Source of the DNA: Acholoe squamosa
Lineage: Eukaryota > Annelida > Polychaeta > Phyllodocida > Polynoidae
Reading direction: 5' to 3'
Assembly: GCA_949317995.1 (NCBI GenBank)
Contig: OX439041.1
Coordinates: forward strand, 14,601,501-14,665,500
Length of the DNA: 64,000 bases
Below the pieces are notes generated by a model. That model worked only from the letters and a program-made list of their open reading frames with translations, ran no database searches and was not told the origin of the DNA. Shown one piece after another: positions 18,472-28,625 of this stretch. The stretch's first letter is position 1; each line of letters starts with the position of its first letter. A program made the position numbers and the translations under genes.

Positions 18472-18890
18472 GTTGGAGTAATAAACTAAATTTCAACAAC
18501 CTAATTCACTACTTTTATAAGCTACTGTGTGATCTTATATAATTACATTGTCTATTTTTCATTTATACCCCCGCCCCCCTTCTTTTTTTTCTTTTTTGGA
18601 GTATGATGTAGCTAAATCTTTTATGCAATTATCTATATCACCTTACAGAGTATATTACATAGACATAACATTGTTAATCTCAGGTTAACATACTAATCCC
18701 ATTGTTATCCTGGGTAATACCCTTAATCTATACCTAATCTCCACTACCAGATATGATAACAGTTCATAACATTGTTAACCTCAGATTAGCGTACTAATCC
18801 CCTTGTTATCCTTGGTAATACCCTTAATCTCCACTACCAGATATGATAACAGTCCTTATCTGTACCACCCACCAAGGTATGTCAGTGTCA

Positions 18891-18927
18891 TGACGTCACT
18901 GACGTCATGATGACGTCACTGACGTCA
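18891..18927. promoter_or_regulatory. CRE/ATF cluster, right arm
   Basis: Four TGACGTCA octamers, the mirror of 5621-5657. The octamer is its own reverse complement, so the sites read the same on both strands. Confidence 0.65.
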
Positions 18928-18960
18928 TTTGTTGGGGTGGTATCGGAGAACATTAGTAGT

Positions 18961-18976
18961 TCCGATTGCATATTGT
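18961..18976. other. 16 bp of unexplained sequence before the gap
   Basis: TCCGATTGCATATTGT follows the terminal AGTAGT. It matches neither the right host flank at 27765 (GTTGTCACTGC...), nor the complement of the left flank, nor element sequence. It may come from another insertion site, a true junction, or a contig-end error. Confidence 0.6.
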
Positions 18977-19176
18977 NNNNNNNNNNNNNNNNNNNNNNNN
19001 NNNNNNNNNNNNNNNNNNNNNNNNNNNNNNNNNNNNNNNNNNNNNNNNNNNNNNNNNNNNNNNNNNNNNNNNNNNNNNNNNNNNNNNNNNNNNNNNNNNN
19101 NNNNNNNNNNNNNNNNNNNNNNNNNNNNNNNNNNNNNNNNNNNNNNNNNNNNNNNNNNNNNNNNNNNNNNNNNNNN
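18977..19176. other. Assembly gap (200 N)
   Basis: Exactly 200 N, a common default for a gap of unknown size. Frames crossing it are artefacts. Confidence 0.97.
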
Positions 19177-19753
19177 AGCTCTCATGAAAATTGAAAAAAC
19201 ATTACTTGATGGGCCAGCAGAATATTTCTATGACCGTACTGATGTAAAAGCTTATGGAATACCCGCCGGTCAGTTTGGTACAACTATAGATGATATGTAT
19301 CAGGGGGATATTCCCAATCGTCTTGTAGTAGGCCTTGTCTCCTCAAAGGGATATACTGGCGACTATGCTACAAACGGTCTAAGTTTTAAGCACTACAATG
19401 CAAACTTTGTAAGTTTTTATGTAGATGGAAAATCTGTACCGGCAGAACCGTTGACTCCAAATTACAGTACTTCAAGCTACACCTCGGCTTACATGACGTT
19501 GTTTGCTGACAGATATATGGAAAATTATGGCAATGACATTAGTCTCAGTGAATATCCCAATGGATATTGTCTTTATGTGTTTGATGTGTGTCAAGGTCAA
19601 TGTGAAAAGTATAGGAAAAAAAGATTAAAAGGTCATTCAAGGTTCGAGATTAAGTTTAAAGAAGCATTGCCTGAGGCTGTTACCATGATTGTTTATGCAA
19701 TCTTTCCAGGACTTCTACATATAGACGAAGTCAGGAACATTAAGATACATTAA
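19177..19753 (+). pseudogene. Major capsid protein, 3' part cut by the gap
   Basis: Encodes residues 246-436 of the capsid protein, identical to the end of 9645-10955 (offset 8798). It is truncated by the assembly gap, not by a mutation. It is probably the same locus as 10379-10955 assembled twice. Confidence 0.85.
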
Positions 19754-22390
19754 GTCACAATGTGTTAATTGTCATAATAAAATTATGGTTGTATATTGAT
19801 AATTTTACTGGTAAGGTCAAGGTTGAAACACAGGGTGGTCTGCCATTACTTTGGGTCATTATGACAAAGGTTCCCAATCTAATCACCTAACATCAAAATG
19901 AACAAGGCATACAGACATGGTAAGACCACTTATTTTAGAGTTTTTTCAGCCAAATGTCTAAGTAAAAGGAGAAAAAGACCGTTCTGATTGACAAAATATA
20001 TATTTACTTTTTATTTCCTTGGATACATATAATCTGCCAACAATGTCTACTGGTAAGATGAAAATATGAATACAAAAATAATCTACAAAACTGTTTTCTT
20101 TGAATGAATAAAAATGGAGTATCAAAAACACATGTCTCTGTTTTCTATAACATTAGAGTAACATGGCATCATATAGTAATATACATGATATGAAATATCT
20201 AACTATCTATGGCTATAAATACATAATTTACCCTACCTCTGGACTACAAAAAAAAAAGGCAAAGCAATGTACCGTTTTATTACATTACAGTAACTTGGCA
20301 TCATAAGGTAACAAACAATATACCGTTTTATAACATTACAGTAATGTGGCATCAAACAGTAATATACATAATATAAAATATCTTGCTATCTATGGCTACA
20401 AATATATGATTTACCATACGTCTTGACTACAAAAAGAGAAAATAGCTGCTTCCTGTAATACAAGTGAATCATTTACAAACAACTTTTTTTACCACTATTC
20501 AATATATTATCTACCATGAAACAATAATCTTTACTTCCTAAAGTCAGAACAACTAAGACATAATCTCTAGTATTAAAATAACTGGGGGGCTAACCAGTCA
20601 TAAAGATTTGTGTATCATATCATGGCTTCACAAAATATACTTCTGATGGAATGATCATGAAAAAAAAAAAGAGATCCATTTAGCAAAACAATATACTTCT
20701 AATGGAATAATCAAGCTGTCATAGCTGTTTGAGATTCAAGAGTCAAAAACACTGGTTAATCAGTATTCAACGGTCAAAGTGTCACACATCCTGGACTAAT
20801 CAGCACCAAAAAGTTTCTAATTAATACTGCCTCTGGAATGTCAGGAGTGTCATGAAACCTGCATCAAATCAGCACCAAAAAGTGTCTCACCACTACTACC
20901 TCATACTGTTTGCAACTTTGACTTACTGAGTGAAACCTTAATAATACTGATCAGAACATTTTATCGATGTCACCTATTTGTCTTTTTGGAAGACAGACAA
21001 ATAACTGCTCAGCATCTGTTGGAATGTCAGGTTTTTCCTTTTTTGTTGGGGGTGGTGGTAAAGGCCACAGAATCCGCCTCCTTTACCACCACCCCCAACA
21101 AAAAAGGAAAAACCTGACATTCCAACAGATGCTGAGCAGTTATTTGTCTGTCTTCCAAAAAGACAAATAGGTGACATCGATAAAATGTTCTGATCAGTAT
21201 TATTAAGGTTTCACTCAGTAAGTCAAAGTTGCAAACAGTATGAGGTAGTAGTGGTGAGACACTTTTTGGTGCTGATTTGATGCAGGTTTCATGACACTCC
21301 TGACATTCCAGAGGCAGTATTAATTAGAAACTTTTTGGTGCTGATTAGTCCAGGATGTGTGACACTTTGACCGTTGAATACTGATTAACCAGTGTTTTTG
21401 ACTCTTGAATCTCAAACAGCTATGACAGCTTGATTATTCCATTAGAAGTATATTGTTTTGCTAAATGGATCTCTTTTTTTTTTTCATGATCATTCCATCA
21501 GAAGTATATTTTGTGAAGCCATGATATGATACACAAATCTTTATGACTGGTTAGCCCCCCAGTTATTTTAATACTAGAGATTATGTCTTAGTTGTTCTGA
21601 CTTTAGGAAGTAAAGATTATTGTTTCATGGTAGATAATATATTGAATAGTGGTAAAAAAAGTTGTTTGTAAATGATTCACTTGTATTACAGGAAGCAGCT
21701 ATTTTCTCTTTTTGTAGTCAAGACGTATGGTAAATCATATATTTGTAGCCATAGATAGCAAGATATTTTATATTATGTATATTACTGTTTGATGCCACAT
21801 TACTGTAATGTTATAAAACGGTATATTGTTTGTTACCTTATGATGCCAAGTTACTGTAATGTAATAAAACGGTACATTGCTTTGCCTTTTTTTTTTGTAG
21901 TCCAGAGGTAGGGTAAATTATGTATTTATAGCCATAGATAGTTAGATATTTCATATCATGTATATTACTATATGATGCCATGTTACTCTAATGTTATAGA
22001 AAACAGAGACATGTGTTTTTGATACTCCATTTTTATTCATTCAAAGAAAACAGTTTTGTAGATTATTTTTGTATTCATATTTTCATCTTACCAGTAGACA
22101 TTGTTGGCAGATTATATGTATCCAAGGAAATAAAAAGTAAATATATATTTTGTCAATCAGAACGGTCTTTTTCTCCTTTTACTTAGACATTTGGCTGAAA
22201 AAACTCTAAAATAAGTGGTCTTACCATGTCTGTATGCCTTGTTCATTTTGATGTTAGGTGATTAGATTGGGAACCTTTGTCATAATGACCCAAAGTAATG
22301 GCAGACCACCCTGTGTTTCAACCTTGACCTTACCAGTAAAATTATCAATATACAACCATAATTTTATTATGACAATTAACACATTGTGAC
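19754..22390. other. Central non-coding region, second representation
   Basis: Repeats 10956-13592 at offset 8798, including both poly(A) signals, the internal direct repeats and the 15 bp spacer (21065-21079). No gene is present. Confidence 0.85.
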
Positions 22391-23701
22391 TTAATGTATC
22401 TTAATGTTCCTGACTTCGTCTATATGTAGAAGTCCTGGAAAGATTGCATAAACAATCATGGTAACAGCCTCAGGCAATGCTTCTTTAAACTTAATCTCGA
22501 ACCTTGAATGACCTTTTAATCTTTTTTTCCTATACTTTTCACATTGACCTTGACACACATCAAACACATAAAGACAATATCCATTGGGATATTCACTGAG
22601 ACTAATGTCATTGCCATAATTTTCCATATATCTGTCAGCAAACAACGTCATGTAAGCCGAGGTGTAGCTTGAAGTACTGTAATTTGGAGTCAACGGTTCT
22701 GCCGGTACAGATTTTCCATCTACATAAAAACTTACAAAGTTTGCATTGTAGTGCTTAAAACTTAGACCGTTTGTAGCATAGTCGCCAGTATATCCCTTTG
22801 AGGAGACAAGGCCTACTACAAGACGATTGGGAATATCCCCCTGATACATATCATCTATAGTTGTACCAAACTGACCGGCGGGTATTCCATAAGCTTTTAC
22901 ATCAGTACGGTCATAGAAATATTCTGCTGGCCCATCAAGTAATGTTTTTTCAATTTTCATGAGAGCTTTCGGTGCAACATCAATCATACAAATTTTCAGA
23001 GTGGCATCAACAATTTTAATTTTGTAATCTGCTCCTGGGTTTGAACTCATTATTCGAAACCTATTATCATTTTGCCAAAACTTAAAATTTACATGTACAG
23101 AGTTTAATATATAACGATCTTGTTGACAGATATCATTATAAACAGGGCCTTCTAACTCTACAATTTTACTCTTTTCGAATAACATGGACCTCATAATTAG
23201 ACCACTGTTGGTACCCCCAACAGGGTCTGCGTCATCTACATTGCCAGTGTCCTTAATGTACAGTTGAGTTCGAAGTTGTGTATTTTTAGCGCCAACACAA
23301 TACATCAAAAGGGTCTCTATGTATGCCTTAAAAATATAACGAGAAGCTATTTCAGGTGAAATAATTTGCTGCTGAACACTAACGTCAACCTGTCTCCATA
23401 AACTCTGAAGAGTTAAGTTTGTTGGTCCAACTTTTGCAGCTGCAGGTGTTGTCCCTTTTTCTCCCACCGGTCTCCAGTCAGGTATGTCACTTCCATCAGC
23501 CTGAGTTATCTTGCATTTCACTTTGATTCGAGTCTTGCTCATGTCAATATACTTAGTACTGTTTCCAGGAATGTTAAATTCCAGCGGTCCATCTGTAGTC
23601 AATTGGCCCACAGGTCGGTGTTCAAGCCATTCTACACTTTCCACTCCCTTTTCTTCCATAGGTTTGTAAAACAATGCAAGCCCATTATTATGGCCAGACA
23701 T
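22391..23701 (-). CDS. Major capsid protein, distal copy
   Basis: Identical to 13593-14903. If the two contigs overlap, this is the same gene and not an extra copy. Confidence 0.82.
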   Translation of the reverse strand: MSGHNNGLALFYKPMEEKGVESVEWLEHRPVGQLTTDGPLEFNIPGNSTKYIDMSKTRIKVKCKITQADGSDIPDWRPVGEKGTTPAAAKVGPTNLTLQSLWRQVDVSVQQQIISPEIASRYIFKAYIETLLMYCVGAKNTQLRTQLYIKDTGNVDDADPVGGTNSGLIMRSMLFEKSKIVELEGPVYNDICQQDRYILNSVHVNFKFWQNDNRFRIMSSNPGADYKIKIVDATLKICMIDVAPKALMKIEKTLLDGPAEYFYDRTDVKAYGIPAGQFGTTIDDMYQGDIPNRLVVGLVSSKGYTGDYATNGLSFKHYNANFVSFYVDGKSVPAEPLTPNYSTSSYTSAYMTLFADRYMENYGNDISLSEYPNGYCLYVFDVCQGQCEKYRKKRLKGHSRFEIKFKEALPEAVTMIVYAIFPGLLHIDEVRNIKIH

Positions 23702-23705
23702 TTCC

Positions 23706-24107
23706 TCAAAATGCAGTCTTACGCTTTCCTCTCAGTGATGTAGTGGTGTTAACTGCAGACTTTCTCTTCTTTCTAATGGTCACTGTTGTCTTTGGTGTCT
23801 TTGTACTAGTCTTCTTAGTTTGACGACTATCCTTTGTGTTCTGGGCAGATTTCTTTGGTGATAACCTTTTTATAGGTTTACGTGCTTGATAACTGGAAGT
23901 TGATCTCTCCTGTTTAGTGCCTCTCTTTGAACTAACTCGTGATCTTGCACGGTTAACAGCCTGTTGAGTAGGACTTATGATATTTACCCTGACTCTTTTT
24001 GGATCTGAACTTGTGTTAGACAACAGGCGCCATACCCCATTTTTATCAGGGTATAACTTTCCATTTTGCATGTCCTTAAAATGTTTGTCCCAGTCACTTT
24101 CACTCAT
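23706..24107 (-). CDS. Basic core-like protein, distal copy
   Basis: Identical to 14908-15309; the same caution about double assembly applies. Confidence 0.7.
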   Translation of the reverse strand: MSESDWDKHFKDMQNGKLYPDKNGVWRLLSNTSSDPKRVRVNIISPTQQAVNRARSRVSSKRGTKQERSTSSYQARKPIKRLSPKKSAQNTKDSRQTKKTSTKTPKTTVTIRKKRKSAVNTTTSLRGKRKTAF

Positions 24108-24523
24108 GTTTTCTGTAAGTGTAGTGTACAGGTCGTCCGTTCTCCAGTTAATGGTATCTCCTTCATTTCCTCATTTCTTATATACACTCGCAAAGTATCC
24201 AATCGATGTCTTGATACCTTAACACAAATGGATGAATCAAAGCTTTGTATCGTGGTTACCTTTGGACTACTTTCATCCGCTGGAATGTATTGTAGTATAG
24301 GCCTTTGTCCATCAAGCACACACGAGTCTTCTACGATGTCGCAAAATACATAAATGTCTCGGTTATTTGGATTTTGACATTTAATATCTCTTAAAGCACA
24401 TGTCCAAGTGTCACCCAGTAAATAAATGGTTTTAGGTAACCTCACCGTAAAATCATTTACAGTATTTTCAGGATGATATTCCCTCGAGTCTGTACTCGAT
24501 ATAAACAAGTATATGTCATTCAT
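24104..24523 (-). CDS. Penton-like minor capsid protein, distal copy
   Basis: Identical to 15306-15725, start chosen at the ATGA overlap with the integrase stop. Confidence 0.75.
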   Translation of the reverse strand: MNDIYLFISSTDSREYHPENTVNDFTVRLPKTIYLLGDTWTCALRDIKCQNPNNRDIYVFCDIVEDSCVLDGQRPILQYIPADESSPKVTTIQSFDSSICVKVSRHRLDTLRVYIRNEEMKEIPLTGERTTCTLHLQKT

Positions 24524-25602
24524 ATGTCCACAGTTTCTTCTTCGGGAATCCACCTGTTGAACTTGTTTGGCCAGTGCTTAAACTTCACGTACACTTCTGA
24601 TTTCTTGTTACGTCTTCTTCTTTTCAGGAATTTTTCTATTCTGAACAGGTCGTCGTCAGAAACAGACACTTTCTGAAGCTCCTGTTGGTAGAATGTACCT
24701 TTTATAGGTTCAGAATTCCAGTCTTCCAGGGTATAAATGGGTATTTCCTCTCTCCTCCTCCTACTGTTGACAATGAACACTTCTCCACTCCATTTCTGGT
24801 CATATTCTCTGTCAAACTTTTCTCTCGTGGAGGATATACGTACTTGGTCACCTACTTTAAACTTGTAAGGCTGAAATTTAGGTTTCTTCTTTGGACGCCT
24901 CAAGTATTGTTCATATCTAACCTCATTTTCATTATCTTTGTTTACAGCTGATGGTGGTATTCCAAGACTGCTGTGAGTTGTATTGTTGTAACTCTTAACT
25001 ATATCTTGTAGGACATCGATGTATCTCAACCTGTTGTTTGCCACTACGTATCGATATAGCTTCGATTTCACAGTTTTAATGGCTCGTTCTGCATAGTTCC
25101 CTTTGGTTTCACTCATAGTCGTGAAAAAGTGAACCCCATTTTTCTTCAAAAAGTCTCTTGTTTTCTTACTGGTAAACTCGCCACCCTTGTCACTTCTTAT
25201 CACCTTTGGTTGACGCCCCTCTTCAAATATTTCTTTCATTGCAGCAATCACCTCTTCTGGCTTCTTGGTTTTTAAAGGCCGTACCCAAACATAGCGACTA
25301 AAAATGTCAATCATAAGAAGAAAATACTTGTAGCCATCATTTTCCTTGTTCAACAAAGCAAGATCTGCCAGATCCATGTCCCACTGCGAATCTAAGCCCT
25401 CGACCACAACTCGATTCCTTGGAAATTTTCTAACCACAGATCTGTTTAAAGTATATGATAGTTCTTTTTGCAGGGCTTCGTCTACTTCTTGTTTCTTTAC
25501 ATTAAATCCATCTGCTTTGGCACTCTGATACACTTTACTGGGTCCTTGAAAACTTCCAGGAGTTGATGGTGTGTTATACCTCTGTCTCAACTGGTCCTCC
25601 AT
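24520..25602 (-). CDS. Integrase with chromodomain, distal copy
   Basis: Identical to 15722-16804. This arm is joined to the host flank with the target-site duplication, so it is the copy physically placed at the right end of the insertion. Confidence 0.93.
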   Translation of the reverse strand: MEDQLRQRYNTPSTPGSFQGPSKVYQSAKADGFNVKKQEVDEALQKELSYTLNRSVVRKFPRNRVVVEGLDSQWDMDLADLALLNKENDGYKYFLLMIDIFSRYVWVRPLKTKKPEEVIAAMKEIFEEGRQPKVIRSDKGGEFTSKKTRDFLKKNGVHFFTTMSETKGNYAERAIKTVKSKLYRYVVANNRLRYIDVLQDIVKSYNNTTHSSLGIPPSAVNKDNENEVRYEQYLRRPKKKPKFQPYKFKVGDQVRISSTREKFDREYDQKWSGEVFIVNSRRRREEIPIYTLEDWNSEPIKGTFYQQELQKVSVSDDDLFRIEKFLKRRRRNKKSEVYVKFKHWPNKFNRWIPEEETVDI

Positions 25603-25639
25603 TGCTGTCTGGTAAAGACTACAGTCTCATTCTTTGTAT

Positions 25640-26161
25640 TTATATGTGTATCCACTCCCTTTTTAAATTTGATTTAACGGGTGAACGAGACTTGCCTTCT
25701 AACACCTTTGTCCTATTTTTTTTGTTGTCCAAAAGCAGTAAAGGTACGTTAGACTCTGATAAACCTTGGTAAAATTCTGTTTGTCCAATAGGATCGAAGC
25801 CTTTGTATTCCCTCATAGCATCCTTCAGCAGGTCTACAATGTGACTATTTGCTATCCTTCTACCATTATACAAAATCTCTCCCTTTTCATTCCAGGTCAA
25901 CACGTTACCATTCTCTATGTAGTTTAATAAAGCTCGACCTTTGGACTTGTACATTTTTGGTAGAGAGTCAATAATTTTATCCTTGTCTAGCCCCATGTGT
26001 GTTTCCTCTTCATCTTCTATTACCTCATTTACCTGTCCTGGTAGTGTATCTGCAGGGGCTGTTGATATTGCTGTTGTTGTTGTTGTTTTTGTTACTCCAC
26101 TGGCACGTTTCATTCTCTCATACTTGTCTACTGGAACAAGAACCATCTTTTGTGTGCTCAT
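25640..26161 (-). CDS. Conserved Polinton protein of unknown function, distal copy
   Basis: Identical to 16842-17363. Confidence 0.75.
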   Translation of the reverse strand: MSTQKMVLVPVDKYERMKRASGVTKTTTTTAISTAPADTLPGQVNEVIEDEEETHMGLDKDKIIDSLPKMYKSKGRALLNYIENGNVLTWNEKGEILYNGRRIANSHIVDLLKDAMREYKGFDPIGQTEFYQGLSESNVPLLLLDNKKNRTKVLEGKSRSPVKSNLKREWIHI

Positions 26162-26484
26162 TGTAAAAGAGTTTTCAGTATTGCTTCAGCTGCTTGTAGT
26201 ATCAATTTAACAAGTTTTGCCTCCTTTAGTATAAAGTCTTTCCTTTTCTTTAAACTTGTTTTAGAGTCACCAATGTAGTCAATTTTGGATCTGTACCTAC
26301 TAAGTTTCCTCTTGAAATGATCAGACACAGGTATATTCCCATATAAAACGTTTGCTGCTATTTCACTTATCGTGTTGACTTGCTCGCCATTCAGTGTATT
26401 CAACACCTGAAGAAATTGCGTGTAAGGTATCTTACTCAACAAAAAACTAATCAGTGCTGAGTTGGTCTTGAGACGTTTACTCAT
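26158..26484 (-). CDS. Small helical basic protein, distal copy
   Basis: Identical to 17360-17686. Confidence 0.75.
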   Translation of the reverse strand: MSKRLKTNSALISFLLSKIPYTQFLQVLNTLNGEQVNTISEIAANVLYGNIPVSDHFKRKLSRYRSKIDYIGDSKTSLKKRKDFILKEAKLVKLILQAAEAILKTLLQ

Positions 26485-26534
26485 AGCGACTCCTACTTCA
26501 TCAATGAAATGTAAAATACTCCTGTATACAGTAT

Positions 26535-27269
26535 TTATACTTTTGGAACATACACAATAGGGTCCTCATTAGGAAATATCCTAGTTCGTAGCCTGTACTT
26601 CACATTACTATGAGGTGTATTATCTATGACCAAATAACCATAGGGTTTTCCTGTGGCATCCTCATATGCCTCTCTTAGTACTTCTGCATTCCGTGGAAAC
26701 ATCTGTCTACCCATTGTACTAATTTGAGAAACGTCTCTAAGATTTCTAAACAAAACTTGGTACCATGTATTCAGTGCAATTGTCCTTGCATTCGGACCTT
26801 TCTGATACAAGTTCTGCAGTATGTAAATAACTGAAAAGTCTTTATGGTGGCATCCTTGAGTAAACAATTCTTCCATGTCATCATTCTTTACCACTTTACG
26901 TGCCAGGTCATCAAGAATAATCAAATTATGTTTTCCATTTGCTGATATCTCGTCCAACAGTTCTGCATCAGGTAGTCCCTTGTGAAAGGTTATGTTTGGA
27001 ATCTCTCTTTCCATCTCGTCAAAGGTATCCTGATACACACCATAACAATACAATATAGTATGTGGTGGATCTTCAACAAACATACCTTTGATATTTCTCA
27101 ACAGTTTATAAACCCAAAAGGTTTTTCCACTACCTGTAGTACCACTTACACATATACTACTACATGGCTTAAATGGAAGCAAGCTCTGAGTTTCCCACCA
27201 TGGAATATAATCATGGCCTTCAGCATCACCTCTCCATTCAACAGCTGACAATACTCCTGTCGTTGACAT
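26535..27269 (-). CDS. Packaging ATPase, distal copy
   Basis: Identical to 17737-18471. The promoter region follows at 27270-27725. Confidence 0.93.
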   Translation of the reverse strand: MSTTGVLSAVEWRGDAEGHDYIPWWETQSLLPFKPCSSICVSGTTGSGKTFWVYKLLRNIKGMFVEDPPHTILYCYGVYQDTFDEMEREIPNITFHKGLPDAELLDEISANGKHNLIILDDLARKVVKNDDMEELFTQGCHHKDFSVIYILQNLYQKGPNARTIALNTWYQVLFRNLRDVSQISTMGRQMFPRNAEVLREAYEDATGKPYGYLVIDNTPHSNVKYRLRTRIFPNEDPIVYVPKV

Positions 27270-27688
27270 GTTGGAGTAATAAACTAAATTTCAACAACCT
27301 AATTCACTACTTTTATAAGCTACTGTGTGATCTTATATAATTACATTGTCTATTTTTCATTTATACCCCCGCCCCCCTTCTTTTTTTTCTTTTTTGGAGT
27401 ATGATGTAGCTAAATCTTTTATGCAATTATCTATATCACCTTACAGAGTATATTACATAGACATAACATTGTTAATCTCAGGTTAACATACTAATCCCAT
27501 TGTTATCCTGGGTAATACCCTTAATCTATACCTAATCTCCACTACCAGATATGATAACAGTTCATAACATTGTTAACCTCAGATTAGCGTACTAATCCCC
27601 TTGTTATCCTTGGTAATACCCTTAATCTCCACTACCAGATATGATAACAGTCCTTATCTGTACCACCCACCAAGGTATGTCAGTGTCA

Positions 27689-27725
27689 TGACGTCACTGA
27701 CGTCATGATGACGTCACTGACGTCA
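27689..27725. promoter_or_regulatory. CRE/ATF cluster, distal end
   Basis: Four TGACGTCA octamers near the right tip of the element, identical in arrangement to 18891-18927. Confidence 0.65.
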
Positions 27726-27752
27726 TTTGTTGGGGTGGTATCGGAGAACATT

Positions 27753-27764
27753 AGTAGTAGTAGT
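27753..27764. repeat. Terminal triplets (AGT)4
   Basis: Four AGT triplets end the element before the host duplication. The left tip and the end at 18960 have only two. The difference fits slippage at a protein-primed replication origin or microsatellite slippage. Confidence 0.65.
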
Positions 27765-27770
27765 GTTGTC
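27765..27770. repeat. Right target-site duplication GTTGTC
   Basis: Second copy of the hexamer at 5582-5587. Removing the element gives a continuous host site reading AATAAGTG-GTTGTC-ACTGCTCC. Confidence 0.8.
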
Positions 27771-27921
27771 ACTGCTCCAAAACATTGCCAGAATCCTATC
27801 AGCACGTCTTAATCACTCATTTTCCCACGCCTTTGCACACCAAGTGATATTGTAAGGCTTCATCATTCATGATTAGCAGTTCTTTTAATACAATAGTGCT
27901 CACTATATCAAGGAATTTGGA

Positions 27922-27923
<2 letters not shown>

Positions 27924-27962
<39 letters not shown>
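27924..27962. repeat. (TA)n microsatellite
   Basis: About 19 TA repeats in the right host flank, 150 bp from the element. Confidence 0.95.
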
Positions 27963-27965
<3 letters not shown>

Positions 27966-28002
27966 GACGCAATCCATCGCAAATTTTCATGTGCGGATAT
28001 TA

Positions 28003-28301
28003 CAGGAGGGTATCTCAAAAAGATTTGGAATTGATCCTGTCGGAGGTGATAATTCCAAAATTGAACTCACTGACCTTCTGGAGTGGATTCCCTCTTGTAT
28101 TGTAAAGAGGGAGTCAGTTATAGGAGTGGTATAGGAGGGGTCCAGTCTCTTATTTTGCAACTCAACCTATTTCCGTGCAGTTCACTTGTAGCAGAAGTCA
28201 AGCAGGGAAGTCTGTTCTTAGGGTGAGAAATGAAGGAGAACTGCAGGATCAAATAGTTACGGTGAGAACTGGTTTCCCAATCTTTTTGAGATACCCTCCA
28301 G
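28003..28301. mobile_element. MITE-like element with 22 bp terminal inverted repeats
   Basis: CAGGAGGGTATCTCAAAAAGAT (28003-28024) is repeated in inverse orientation at 28280-28301 with a change only at the outermost bases. About 300 bp in total with no transposase. The superfamily is not certain; the end sequence is reminiscent of mariner-type ends. Confidence 0.6.
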
Positions 28302-28555
28302 GCCTGCCAAAGTGTCTGTGTTGACATTGCAGGAATTAGCATTGCCTGTCATCTGGGCCGAGACTTTGGGACCCCTTTGGATGGGTACGGTAATTGGCAT
28401 GTACATTTTACGGCGAGGACGGTATTGACTTTCACACGCTACATGACCAAGTAGAGCCCTTTACAACCACTTCAAAAGCAAGCAAACCTTTTGTGGTTAT
28501 TTCAACCCAATATTGCAGACGATAATTATTCATACAGCCTGATGAGAAGATACAT
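28302..28555. other. Intergenic host DNA, nothing recognised
   Basis: No gene or repeat supported. Confidence 0.6.
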
Positions 28556-28625
28556 GTGGATCAACACGGTAAAAGGTACGGCCGTGCACCCCCTCACGGA
28601 TGTACCTTTTACCGTGTTGATCCAC
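28556..28625. repeat. Perfect 24 bp inverted repeat (hairpin)
   Basis: GTGGATCAACACGGTAAAAG GTAC (28556-28579) pairs perfectly with 28602-28625 over a 22 nt loop. It could be a remnant of a foldback element or a small-RNA precursor. Confidence 0.85.

Larger units (their letters stand above)
12282..18960 (-). repeat. Right arm of the giant inverted repeat
   Basis: Mirror image of 5588-12266, carrying the same seven genes on the minus strand. It ends with AGTAGT at 18955-18960 and is followed by 16 bp of unrelated sequence before the gap. Confidence 0.9.
5588..27764. mobile_element. Palindromic Polinton/Maverick-like element (composite over an assembly gap)
   Basis: Two arms of 6679 bp (5588-12266 and 12282-18960) mirror each other around a 15 bp spacer. 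Each arm carries the same seven genes: ATPase, two small conserved proteins, integrase, penton-like protein, basic core-like protein and major capsid protein. This set is diagnostic of Polinton/adintovirus-type elements. DNA polymerase B and the adenain-type protease are absent. After the gap, 19177-27758 repeats 10379-18960 at an offset of 8798. The target-site duplication flanks the whole block, so a single 13.4 kb insertion shown as two overlapping contigs is the likeliest structure. All frames are intact, implying recent insertion or activity. Confidence 0.85.

Noticed and set aside
18907..19753. ORFs running through the N gap, including a 274-codon capsid frame
   Set aside because: The N stretch is translated as unknown residues; only 19177-19753 is real coding sequence.
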